This document shows positions 32,427 to 45,892 of a DNA stretch of 64,000 nt, in pieces; the stretch's first letter is position 1, and each line of letters opens with the position of its first letter. Both the position numbers and the translations under genes were made by a program. The stretch is from Aquanectria penicillioides (lineage: Eukaryota; Ascomycota; Sordariomycetes; Hypocreales; Nectriaceae): contig PYIU01000002.1 in assembly GCA_003415625.1 (NCBI GenBank), positions 5,828,001-5,892,000 on the forward strand, written 5' to 3'. The notes under the pieces are model-generated. The model was given only the letters and a program-made list of their open reading frames with translations. It did not search any database and was not told the origin of the DNA.

Positions 32427-35400
32427 GTATATACTTAATATATCTATAAATAGTATTTTATATTAATATTAGTAAATACTAAAATACTAAACTAATTATA
32501 TTAAGGTAAAGGGTACTATATTAACCTTAAAGGCAGTATAAAATCTACTTTATTCTATATGCATTATATAAATAGCAAAAGATAAAAAGAATAGTTTATA
32601 TTAAAATTAAATTAATATATAATTCTTTTCTTTTTTATTCTTTATAGCTATAAAAAACTAATTATTAATAGATATTAAAGCTAATAGCTATATAGCTTAT
32701 ATCTATATATATAAGCTATATAAGCTATTATTATATTTAATAAAGGCTAATACTTATATATTAATAGTAGCTTTATAGAAAGAAATAGCTATAATAAGTA
32801 TAGCTTAATTTAATTCTATTATAAATATATTACTAATATAGATTATAGAAAGAGAAGCTTTAATAATTAAAAGCTAAGGCTATTTAAGCTAAAAAAAGAA
32901 TAATTTAAATATACTTTTAAGCTATATCTATAGTTTTAACTATAGATCTTAATATTAATTAATTCTATAAGCTAATTAATAAAGTTAATTATATAGCTAT
33001 AGCTCTTAAAAGCTTAAAAGCTATATTGCTTTCTTTAATTAAAAGGGCTAAAGCTATTTAAAAATAAATAGTATTAAAAAGCAATAGTAGCAATAAATAG
33101 AGTTAATCTTAATATAGATTTATATTAGCTAATATTAATAGTAAAGACTAAAGTTTAATATAATTCCTTAAATAATAGCTTAAGCTTAAATAAAGTTAAA
33201 AGGGAATTAAAGTAAAAAAGGCTTAAAAATAAAGAAAAAAATAATAAAAAAAATAAAAAAATAAAAAAATAAATTTTATATTTTTTAAAGAAAATATAAA
33301 TTTAAAGTAAATAAAGTTATTAAAATAAATAAATATAAATTAAATATAATAATAAATAAAAATAAACTTTAAAATTAAAATAAAGCTAAAATAAAGATTT
33401 AACTATTAAAAGGGCAAGCTTTAGTATATTATTTATATAATAAGCTAATTTTTTCTTTTTTTTAAAAAGGGTTTTTTTAAATATATTAATTTCTTTTTTA
33501 ATAAAAGGGATTAAAGCATTTAAATAGAAAAATTACTAAAAGATAAAAGAAATATAAAAAGAAATATATTTTAAATTAAATATAGCTTAATAACTAGCTT
33601 ATAGTATAGTATAATATATAAATAGACTAACTATTTAATAAAGCAATATATAATTTAAGCTTTAAATAAATATTACTTAAGCTTAAAGAGATTATAAAGT
33701 AAATTAAATAAAATTTTCCTTTAGCTTAAATAAAGTAAGCAATATAATATAATATAGCTAACTATTTTAATAGTATTTCTATATTAGCATTAAAGTATAT
33801 TTACTTTAAGGACCTTTCTTTAAAAAGAAATCTTTAAAGTTTAATGCATTTTATTTATATTTAAATAAGCAAAAAGCTTTTATACTTTTTAAGTCCTTTA
33901 TATAAATAAATAGTTTTTTTTATATAAAATAAAAAGATTTTAATTGCTTTTATTTTATTATTTATATTTTATTTATAAGATTTATATTTAATTTATTTTT
34001 ATTAATATTTTCAATTAATTAATATTTAATTTTTAATTAACTTTTAGTTTTTTTTATATTTTTTATTAAAAAGCTAATTAATAAACTACTTTTTATATTT
34101 CTATATTAATTTATATTAAAGGCTATAATAATAATAATAATAGATTTAATATATTATTAATATAATAATAAAAAAAGATTTTTTTTAATGCTTTAGGCTT
34201 AAAGCTAGCCTTAAAATTAAATAAATTATTTATAAAAGTATATATTAAATAAAGGAATTTTAAGCTTATTTTTTAATAGTTTAATTAAAATAGCCTTATA
34301 GCCTTTTTTAATAATACAAAAGGCTTAAGTCTATTTAATAAATAAAGCTTTTATAATTCTTTTTAAATTATTATTCTTTTTTATTAAAAAATAATATATA
34401 TTAATATTATAAATAATTATAGATTTAATTATATATATATATATATATAGATAGCCTTAAGGTTTACTTTCTATATACTTACTATAAGGGCAATAAAGGC
34501 TTGCCTTTAGTGCTTAAGTTTTCTCTTAAGCTTAAAAATATATAGGCCCTAAAGTAGCTTTTTATATAGCTATAATTTAAAGAAATAGTATAATTTCTAT
34601 AACTAAATTATATTATAAATAAAGATTAATTAAATTTAATGCTTTTAATATTAATAAAAAAAATAAAAAAGCTAGGCTTTAATAGATTTAAAGATTATAT
34701 TATTAATAAAGGCCTAAAATATATATATTATTTATATAGCTTTAAATTAGGCTTAAGTTTTTATTATATCTTTTTTAAATATAAATATATTTATATTATT
34801 AATAAATTTAATTATTATAATTTTAAGGACTTTTTTAAGTGCTATATAAAGCCTTTATATAAATAAAATAAAAAAAATAAAAAAAATAGTAATCTCTATA
34901 GAACTTTAGCTTTAATACTATAAAGTTTAAAGAATTTATTATTAAACTAAAAGTATATTAATTATTTAAATAAATAGTTAAAAAGCTAAATTAATAATTA
35001 TTATAAATAGCCTTAATTATAAAAAGTAATAATAAGCTTTTTATAATTAATTAAATTAAAGGTTATAATAAAGTTTAATTAAAGAAATAATATTATTTTA
35101 CTATAGGCCTATATTATATATATTGCTTTTATTATAACTATAAAAGCAAGCTTAATAGACCTTTAAGGTTTATTTTTTATTTAATTATTAAAGAGTATAT
35201 TTAAATTTTTAATTACTATTACTATTTATTAAGCTATTATTAACTTTATTACTTTATTAATTATATTAAAAAAGGAAATAGATCTTTATTTAAATATTAT
35301 ATATTTTTAAGCTATTATTTTATTTAGTTTAAAAATAATAATAGCAATTATATAATAAAAGTAATATAAAAAATATTTAAATATAATATTTATATTAATA

Positions 35401-38400
35401 ATAATAATAAAGGCTTTTAAAAAAAGCTTATTATATACTTTAAAAAAGCTAATAGAGAAACTATTACTATTAAAAGCTTTTTATAATTAAATTTTAAAAA
35501 GTAAATATATTAATTTATAAAGTTTAATATAATTTTATATTAAATTCTTAATATTTTATAGCATTTAGTCTATATTTAATAGTTATATTATAAAGTTTAT
35601 TATAATAAATTTAATATTTTAATTATTTATTTAAGGCTTAAAAAAGCATTTTACTAATATAATTGCCTTTTTAATATAGCTTATAGCTAAAGAATCTTAC
35701 TTAATGCAATTAAAAAAATAGAGCTATAATAGGGCTAAAGTAATATTACTTTAAAGTTATATCTATCTCTTTAAATTCTAAAGTTTCTTTTAGCTATTAA
35801 TACTTCTTTTTATTTTAGCTTTAAATAAAATACTATATTAAGCTATATATTTAGGCTTAATTATATAAATCTTTTGCTTATTGCCTGCCTTTTATAGTTT
35901 TAGCCAATTAGCTACTATATTATTGCATTATATATATCTTTATATTTATTTAAATTAATAAATAGCCTTTATAATAGGCTAATTCTATTAATTATTATAA
36001 TTAAGCTTAAGTTGCCTTTATATTAAAGTAGTATATTAAGTAATTTAATATAATTTTTAGGTTAGCTATTTAACTATTTATTTTAGTTATTATATAAAGA
36101 TTATTTTGCCTAAAGTTTAATAAAGGGTAATTTATACTTTAAGTTTAGCCTTTTTAAGGTTTATTATATATTAATTAAATACTATAAGCTAAAGGTTTAA
36201 TAAAAAAAAAGCAATATATTTATAAAAGATTTAATATATATTTATTATAAAATATAATTAAAGCCTAAATAAATAATATAGCTATTCTTTAAGGCTTAAG
36301 CTAAATTAAAAGTATTATTTTTAATATTATTTGCTTTTTAAATTATTATTTTATAAAGGGTTATTAAAACTATATTTAGCTATTATATTTTTATTAAAAA
36401 GATTAAGCTATATAAAATAGTTTTATTATAGCAATTTTATATTAAGTAATATAAATTAAAGTCTTTAATTATAATTATTTAAAGGGCTAAAGTAAGGCTA
36501 ATTAAAGTATATATTGCCTTTAAGTCTTTCTTACCTTTTAAAGGATTATATACTATAATTATTTTTATATAATAGTATTTAAAATTAATATTAATTTAAT
36601 TTTCTTTAGCTTAATAAATCTAGATTTTTAGTCTATATTATTTATATATATAAAGAGCTATATAGCTTAAATAATAAATTATAATATAGTTTAATCTTTT
36701 AGGGTTTATTAAAGCATTAATTCTTTAGTTTTTAGCTAATTCTAAAAGTATAATTATATTATATTTATTATAGATATATAGCATTTAATAGATTAATTTA
36801 AAGCAATAATATATATTTTAAAATAGATTTTATATTAATTAAATATAAATAAAGGGATTAATTTAATAAATAATAGCAATAAAGTATAGGCATTAAAAGG
36901 AAAAAAAGCATTAAATAAAATATAATATTATTTATTTATAGAGCCTAAAGATTAGCTAACTCTTTTAATAAAAAAAAGAGCTATAAAAAGAGAGTTCTTA
37001 AAGAAGCTATTTTATTATATATAAAGAATATTTTATTATATTAAAGTGCATTTTTTATATTTTATTAATTATTTATAGTATTCTTTTTTTATATAGATTT
37101 AATGCTTTTTTACTATAAAATAAATATAGCTTTAAGCTAAATAATCTTTATAATATAAAGTATAATAATAAAGAATTTCTTTTTTTTTAATAAAATAATT
37201 ATTATATATTAAGCTATTATATTAATTATAGATTAAAGTAAATTAATAGTTTTTTATAATATAGCTATATTTATAGTATTAAAAGCATTAAATAGATTTT
37301 AATCTTTTCTTAAAGGGTTTATAATTATAAAATTTAATATTAAAAAATAATCTATTATTATATAGACTATTAGTTTCTTTAATAAATAAAATATAAAAAA
37401 TTAAATTTATTTTTATTATAATACTATTTTAGGCTTAAATAAGCTTTACTTTATTAACTCTTAAGGTATTAGCACTATTAATAGTTTTAATAAGTTTATT
37501 TATATTATTAAAAATATATTTAATTTAAATTCTTTTTATTAAAATAATAAAGATTAAAGAAATAAAAAAGGTATTATTATTAAATATAATAGCTATTTAT
37601 TCTTCTTTATAAAAGGCTTTAATCTATTTTAAAATAAAAAAATAAAAATTATATTTTTATTAAAAAAGCAATATATTATAATTATATAAAAGTTACTATA
37701 AGCTTAATTTATTGCTTATATAGTTTTTATTAAAGTATAGTTTTTAATATCTTTAAGGATATCTTTAATATAAATAGTAATTTTATACTTAATATAGCTA
37801 TATATTATATATTTATTAATTTTAATATTTATAGATATAAGGCTATATAAAAGAATTAATATATAAAACTATTATATTAGCTAAAAAGAAAAGAAGCTTA
37901 AGTTAGCTAAAATAGCTATTATTATTATAATAATAGCAATTATTATAATAATAATAATTTTATTAATAAGTCTTTTTTTAAAGGTTATATTAGTTTTAAA
38001 AGGGGGGCAAAAGCATACTTTATATATATTAATATAGGTTTAAAATACCTTTTAAACCGCTTTAAAAAAGTAAAATAAAACAATCTTAATAATAGCTTTA
38101 TAGGCTTCTTTATTTTTATTAATTATAAGGCTTCTATTAGCTTTTATTACTTTATTTATTTTAAGTATACTACTATATTAGCTAATAATAGAAAAAGAGT
38201 TATATTAGCTATTTTTAATACTATATTTTCTTAAATTAATAACTATTAAAAGGGCTATAGTATTTATATTGCGCTTTTAATATGCTATTATATTTAGGGG
38301 TAATCTAGTATAAGGAATTAATTAATTGTAGTTTAAAATATTTTAAAGGTAGTTTAAAATAGCTATAAGCAGTTATAAGTTTAAGGGTAAAGTTATTAAT

Positions 38401-38403
38401 AAA
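31817..38403 (-). mobile_element. Near full-length RIP-degraded Tad-type LINE (copy B)
   Basis: Collinear with copy A over its whole length: (TTTA)n tail at left, the TACTCTATA 3' end, an interrupted TAA/TAATTA tract at 32345-32425, the antisense ORF at 34639-34866, and the 5' end near 38400. It is flanked by ATTTTTTTATTTATT at 31802-31816 and 38404-38418, a probable 15-bp target duplication in low-complexity sequence. No sense frame is open. Confidence 0.8.
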
Positions 38404-38418
38404 ATTTTTTTATTTATT

Positions 38419-39077
38419 TTTTATTAATTTAAGCTTTTTTATTAATTTAATTTTTTAAAATTTAATTTTATAAAAGACCCTTTAAACTATAATTATAAAA
38501 ATATTATAATCTTTTAAGTTAATTTCTTTAGCAATATTAATATAGATTTTTTCCTTTTTATATTAATTTTAATATATCTTTAAAGCTATTTACTATTAAA
38601 CCTTTAAATTATATTTATTTAATTGTTTAATCTATAGGGCATCCTTAAGATATTTATCCTTTAAAACTAAAGGCTATTACTTAAGCTTAAAGCGTCTTTA
38701 AATAGCTTTAATGTAAATAGAATTAATTATTTAACTTAAAATATCTATTATTTAAACTATTTTAGTAAAAAGCTTATTGCTATTAATAGAGGCTTTTAAA
38801 GTTATAATTAAGGCTTAAGTTATAATATTAATATAATCTATTTTATACTATTAAATAAAAGGTAAATTAAATAGAAAGAAGAGAGAGAAATCCTTATATA
38901 ATTTTAATACAAGAGTCTTTTTGCTTTTTTTAGTAGTATTATTCTATAAAGGTAATAAGTAAAGACTTTTAAAATGCTCCTTTATATAGCTATTTTAAAT
39001 TACCTTTAAAATATTTAAAACTATAAGCAATTAATTCTTTATACTAAATTACCCTTAAATATAATAGTATATTAAAA
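38419..39077. mobile_element. Unclassified degraded element, right part
   Basis: AT-rich, slightly less mutated than the flanking LINE, with minus-strand coding remnants around 38640-38720 that I cannot assign. It ends where the Gypsy LTR begins. Confidence 0.35.
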
Positions 39078-39131
39078 GTATAATAACTAGGCCACTTACT
39101 TATATATTACATTAATAAAGGGGGTCTAAAG
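39078..39131 (-). mobile_element. Gypsy LTR, left fragment (interrupted by a Copia insertion)
   Basis: Matches 60677-60724 with mostly transition differences. The LTR is cut after TAAAG (39127-39131) and resumes at 45893. Confidence 0.65.
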
Positions 39132-39372
39132 TGTTAAACCTAAGGTATTCTATACATAGGGAAACACCAGGACGCACTTTAGATCATAGAAACGAAGCTC
39201 GGAATGATTAAATAAAGGTCATATAAATACAACATAGCTCTATTAGGTCTAGCTCAACCTGACCCCTCTTTTAGAGCCTAAGCAATAAAGCAAGGCTGGG
39301 AGGGACAAGAAGAAGAAAAAGAAGAAAAAAAAACAAGAATATATACAATTATATAATTAGTTTAATTTAATA
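39132..39372 (+). repeat. 5' LTR of the Copia element
   Basis: 241 bp, clearly richer in GC than the interior; the TAGCTCTATT..GGTCTAGCTC segment and the polypurine GAAGAAGAAAAAG stretch are intact. It differs from the 3' LTR mainly by transitions in both directions. Confidence 0.85.
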
Positions 39373-42300
39373 ATTAAGAGTCTTAAAGCTATATTTATTA
39401 GTATAGCTATAACTATTTAATTAAGCTCTAAAAGCAAGAAATAAACCTTATATTTTAATTTTAAACTAAATATATAAAATAACCTTTAAAACCTATATCC
39501 TTAATAACTTAAATAACTAAAAAACCTTTAAATAAAGCTATAAAGTAAAAATCACTATAGAATAAATTAAAAAGCTTAAAATCCTTAAGGATTCTTTTTA
39601 ATTTAAAACTATTTAAATTTTTAAGCCTATAATACTAATTGCTATAAGATACTTTATAAAAGAGAAAGCTAAGGCTAAAAGCTTAAGATTAAAGTTTATT
39701 TAATTAATATAAAGGGTAACTATAATAATAAAGCTATTTCCTAAAAATTAAGAACTATTAAAATATAAGCTTATAAGATTTTATTATAATTAAAAAAAAT
39801 ATAAAATTAAAGTAAATAAAATCTATAATATCCTTAATTAAATAATAAAAAAATAAGCCTTTATTATATTTAAATATATTTATTTATAATAAATAAAGAA
39901 AATAATAATAATAATATTATAAAATTCTATAATAACCTTAAAGCTATATATAGAATTAATAATATACTAAAAGGAAAATAAGCTTAAAAATACTATTTTA
40001 AAGTATTAAAATAGACTTTAAACCTTAAAATTATTTAGTAAAATTAAATTATTAATTAAAAATAGTCTATAAAGATTGCAACTATAAGGAATATTGCTAA
40101 AGCCTTATACTTAAATATATAGTTTATAAACTTAAAATAATATTTTAAAAGTTACTTTTAAATATTTCTTTAAATTACTAAAGTATAATATAAAAATGCT
40201 ATTAAAAAAAGCATTTATATATTAATTGCTTTTACTTTAAGTTTTAAATATAAAATTAAAAAAAGAAAAGAAACTAAAGGAAAGCAATATAAAGCTTTAG
40301 TATAAAAAAGGAACTTTAGATCTATATTTTAAGACTTAAACCTACCTTTTAAAAAATATTTTTATTTAAAGAGTTTATAACTTAAATAACCTAAATTAAA
40401 AAAATAAAAATAAACTCTAAAAGAAAATAATTATTATATTTTATATAGAAAATTATACTTTAATGCTAATACCTAAAAGTATTAAATTGCATTCCCTAAA
40501 AATATACTTAAGTAAATAAAAAGGTAAAAGTAAATAAATAAAAGATAGAAAATATAATTAAAAAATTAAATTAAAGTTTAAGAACTATATAAAAAGCTTA
40601 AAAAGTAAACTATATAATTAATTAAAAATTTAAATTAATAATTAATATTATAAATCCTAATCTTAAATTTTATAGCTATTTTCTTTATTTTATATAATAA
40701 ATACCTATTATAAATCTTAATTATATTCAACTTAAGGATAATACTATATATTTTTAATAATAAAAAGAAATTTAAAAATCTTAAACTAGCTTTATTTAAT
40801 AAAATTATTTTTATTAAATTAAAGAACCTTTTAATCTTAAGATATAAAGATATAGAAATTAAAGTTTAAAACCTATAAGATAAAGCTTATTTCCTTATTT
40901 TAAGGTATATTACTTACTGCCTATAAATTAAAATAAATTTAATTTTATTAAAAAGACTCTATTAATATAGTTATTAATAGAATTAAAGAAATAAAGATAA
41001 TATTTTAAGATATAAAAGTAGGCAAGCTTTATATAAATTAAAGATTGCTTATAATTAATATATTTTAGATTATAAGCCTATTACTTAAAAATAAAGCTTA
41101 TTTATAATAAATAAACTTTATTATAATTTATAAATATTAAAATATTTATAATAAATAAAAGCTATAAAATAGTATTATTAATTAAATTATTTAGGACTTA
41201 AAGCATTAAAATATTTAATTAACTATACTATTAGTATAAAGATTAAAGGCTTAATAATAATTAAATATAATATTTATAGATTAAATAAAATAAAATGCTA
41301 AAAGCACTATAAACTATAAATATAAAGCTTAATTCCTAAAGAGTAAGTTTCTTTAAACTTCTATAACTTTTAATTTAATATAATAAACCTTTCTTTATAT
41401 ACTATTATAATAGACTATATATTAGGAATATATTAGAATTATTACTTTAAAAATTAAAAAGAAGAATAATTATTATTAATACTATAAAACTTTATTTAAA
41501 TATTAAAAATAAAATATAGAATTAAACTTTAAGTAATAAAAATAAATAATAAGCTTTAAAAGAGCAATCTAGTTTATATATAGCTAGATTAAAAAGAAAT
41601 AGTAATAAAAGAAAGTGCTTTTTAAATATAGCAATAAAATAAATTAAAAGAATATTCTAAAGGGATAGTAAAAAAGAAAATAAAAGTTCTTATAATTAAA
41701 AATAGTCTATTAATTAAATTATAGCTAAAAATAATAAAAATAATAATATATTTATTAAATTAAACTTTAAAATAGAGACTTAAATGGAAAATATTATATA
41801 AAAGCTTCTTTTTATTAATTTAAAGCTTAAATAAAGATTATAAGCTATAAATTACTTACTTTAGGACAATTAGTTATAAATTATTTATAATAATTAAAGA
41901 TACTTAATTAAAAAAGAATTAATTTATATTTAAAATAAGCCTAAAGGCTTAAATAAATTATTTTATAGAATATAATTTCTAAAACCTTTTTTGCATTTAG
42001 AATTTAATTATTAATTAAGTATATATAACCTAAGATATTATCTTTAATAAAGAAAACCTCTTTTTAGTAAGTAATACTAAAATAAAAGAAACTATAGGTA
42101 AAAAGACCCTTAAAGAAATATAAATATAAATAAAAGCTCTTTTTAATATTAAGTAAGTTAATTAAATAAATAATATTAATTAATTATAAAATAAGCTTTA
42201 AACTATTAAAATAAGCCTTTAAAATATAGTTAAAGACTTAAAAACTAAAAAGGAAAAGGATATAAATAAACTATAAATTAAAAATAAAAAATACACTTAA

Positions 42301-45300
42301 TTATAGTTTAAACCTTTCTTAACTTTACTAAAAAGTCTAGCTTTTACCTTTTTAGCTTTAGCAATAAAGTAAAAAGAAAAATACTTAATACCTTTAATAT
42401 TAAATACTAGCTTATAGAAAGAATAAATTAAGCTTTATTAAGCCTTTTTTATAAAAATAAAAGCTATACTATTTAAAAAATATAGAAATACTATTATAAC
42501 TAAAGCAATATATATTAAAATTAAATATAAAAAGTATAAATTAAAATATAAGCTATAAAAGAATAAAATAAATTTTATTTAAAAAAAATAAAAACTTTAT
42601 TAAAAGAACTTACTTTAGGTATTAAATTCTTATAGAAATATTCTTAAGTATAAGTTTAAAGCTATATTTTTAAAAAAAAAAAATATACTTAAAGAGTTAC
42701 TAATAAATAAAGTCTTAAATTAAAATATTAAAAAGTAAAATTAAGTTTTATAATTTATAATTTATTAACTATATATAGATTTATATATATAAGTTTAATA
42801 AATATAGATACTTATAGAAATATAAAGCTAGATTTATTATTTAAGAAGATTAATAGTAAAAAGTAAGTTTTAAAGAAATATATATTGCTATATTAATAGA
42901 AACATTATTTAAAACTCTATTTATAATTGCAATAAGGTTTAATCTTAAGATACTATAATTTAATATAATAAATGCATTTATAAATATAAAACTACTAATA
43001 GATATATTTATAAGACTTTTACTAAAATATAAAAAGGGTAAAAATAAAGGCTAAATATTATTACTTAAAAAAGCATTTTATAAACTAAAAATTATATTTC
43101 TTTTATAGTAAATAAAGCTTAAAACAATATTATAAAATATTAGTTTTAAATTAATTCTTTATAAACTATACTACTATAATAAAAGTAGAGTTTTTATTTT
43201 CTTTTATATAAATAATATTATATAATATATATTAAAAGATATAAATTAATTATAAATAAAGCAATTATAGGTCTAAAGTTAAAATATAAATTAATTAATA
43301 AAGGTAAGTTATAGTAGTTCCTTAAGATAGAAATTATTTAAAAATAAAATTAGAAATTAATTTAAATAATTTAAAATTTATACTTAAAGAAAATTTATAA
43401 ATTATATACTTTAAATAAAGGAAATACAACTTTAATAGAAAAAATAAAACTTTTTTAAATAAATAAATTGCTAAATAAAGTATAATAAATTAATATAAAT
43501 AAATAATTAGCTTAATCCTTTATATAATAGTTATTACTTAATTAAATATTGCATTTACTATATTATATTTTATAAGATTTATAATAAATCTAAAAGAACT
43601 ATATATAAAGGCAATAAATTAAGTATTATATTATCTTTATATAATTTATTTCTTTACTTTATAGCTTAAAGGTAAAGATAACTTTTTAGTATATAGTAAT
43701 ATATCTTTTGCTAATAATATATTAAATTAAAAAAGTTTATAAATATATATAATAAAACTTTTTAATAGATTAATTAAATAATATATAAATAAATAAAATA
43801 TAATTATAATATTAACTATAAAGGTAAAATTACTTACTCTTTTTTAAGCTATAAAGAAAGGACTCTATTAATAAAAACTATTTATAGAACTTAAAGTTAA
43901 GCTTTAAAATTCTATTTTAAAATTTATTTATAATAATTAATAAATAATTAAATTTATTTAAAATCCTTTTAAAAAATTAAAGATTAAACTTAAATATATT
44001 AATATATATAATTATTAGCTAAAGTAATTTATAATAATAAAAATAATCTTTATTTTATATAAATAAAATATAAAATTAATAGCTAATAGTTTAATAAAAC
44101 TACTATAAGGTAAATTATTTTTTAAGAGCTAAAATTAATTTAAACTTATAGATTTAATAAAATGCATTTAAATATAATAAAGTTAAGATTTATAAAAATA
44201 TATAATTAAGAAAATACTAAAAGGCTTATAGCTTTAATATTTAATATTATAAAAATAATAAAGAAATAAAGTATTAATACAATAAAATTTATTAATTTAA
44301 TACTATTATAGTAGCTATTAGCTAAAAGGCAAAATAATAAAATAAGCTATAAAATAATAAAATAAACTTTAAAATAATTTAATTATTTTATTTACTAAAA
44401 ATAAAGGTTTTTAATAAATAAAAAGGTATCTATAGTATACCTATTTAATATAACTTTAATAGCAATATATTACTTATTCTTCTTTTATAATATAAAAGTT
44501 AATTTTATAGTTTAAAATATAAAAATAAAATACTAAATTAAACTTTTACTTTTTTCTTAATATTATTGCCTTAAATATAATCTAAAAAAAATAATACTAT
44601 AAAGAGAGCAATAAAAAGACTATTTTATAACTTAAATTAGCAAAATAAAGTGCAAAATAATAATATAAATACACTTATATAAAGCAATAGCACCCACTAA
44701 AGTTATAGTGCTTATAGCACTGCCCTAAAGTATTAAAATACTTTTAATATTTTCTATTACTTTAGCCTATAAAGGCTAATAATAAATAAATAAAGTAAGG
44801 CATAAGCTACTACTAAAAGGCACTATATAAAGCAAAACTATTAAATAAAGCTTAAAATTTAATTTAAAAATACTTATAGTTTAGCAATATACTTAACTAT
44901 AGTAGAAAGTTCTTTTGCCTAAGCTATATAAGTAGCTTAGGCCTATATATAACCCTACTATTAATTTATATTGCTAAAATAAAATTAATAATATATAATT
45001 TAATTTTAAGCTATAAAATAACTTATAGTAAAGGCAATAAGGAGTTAGTAAAAAGGAAGAATAGTTTATTAAATAAATTATTACTATTATAAATAGTTAA
45101 TAAAAAAAGAGCTATAAAACCTAAAAATAAACTATAAAATTTAATTTTAAATTATAAAATTTAATTTTAAACTATAAAATTAACTTATAATATAATATAT
45201 ATATCTATTAAAATAACTATAATTAATATATATAAATTAAAGACTAAAAATACTATAAAGATATATATATAAAATTATATTAAAGCTAAAAAATGAAAAA

Positions 45301-45651
45301 AGAAAAAAAGTTTAAAATAAAGAAATAAATTACTTTATTTATAGATAAGGATCCTTCTATAAAAACAAAAAGTAAAATTAAAGTAAAGTAATTTAAAGAA
45401 CATTTTCTATTATAATTTATAATTATTTTATTATTTCTATTTATTAAATAAATAGTGTATATAAAGTAAGTAAAAATACCTATATATAATAATAAATATT
45501 AAGTAAATAATATTAATAAAAATGCAATAAATATAAAAATAAAATAAAAGTATAAAATAAAAATAAAAGGCTATAAATAAAATATAAAATCAATAAATAA
45601 ATAGTAAATAAAAAATATATTAAATCTGCCTTTAGTAAATCTAAGGGGGTA

Positions 45652-45892
45652 TATTAAACCTAAGGTATTCTATATATAGGGAAACACTAAAATGCACTTT
45701 AGATCATAGAAATAAAGCTCGAAATGATTGGATGAAGGTTATGTAAATACACTATAGCTCTATTAGGTCTAGCTTAACCCAACCCCTCTTTTAGAGCCTA
45801 AGCAATAAAGCAAGGCTGGGAGGGACAAGAAGAAGAAGAAGAAGAAAAAAAAACAAGAATACACACAATTATACAACTAGTTCGGTTCAATA
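45652..45892 (+). repeat. 3' LTR of the Copia element
   Basis: 241 bp, starting TATTAAACC (mutated TG) and ending TTCGGTTCAATA. The last 20 bp are the best preserved version of this end apart from 9544. Confidence 0.85.

Larger units (their letters stand above)
39132..45892 (+). mobile_element. Ty1/Copia LTR retrotransposon, RIP-degraded, with 5-bp target duplication
   Basis: A 6,761-bp element with two 241-bp LTRs (39132-39372 and 45652-45892). LTR ends are TGTTAAACC and a mutated GGTTCAACA. The direct repeat TAAAG lies at 39127-39131 and 45893-45897. The interior is more than 80% AT with no intact frame, but about 43160-43220 on the plus strand still reads VFIFFYINNI, a mutated form of the Copia reverse-transcriptase YVDD box. 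The element inserted into a Gypsy LTR; the matching empty site survives at 60720-60724. Confidence 0.88.
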
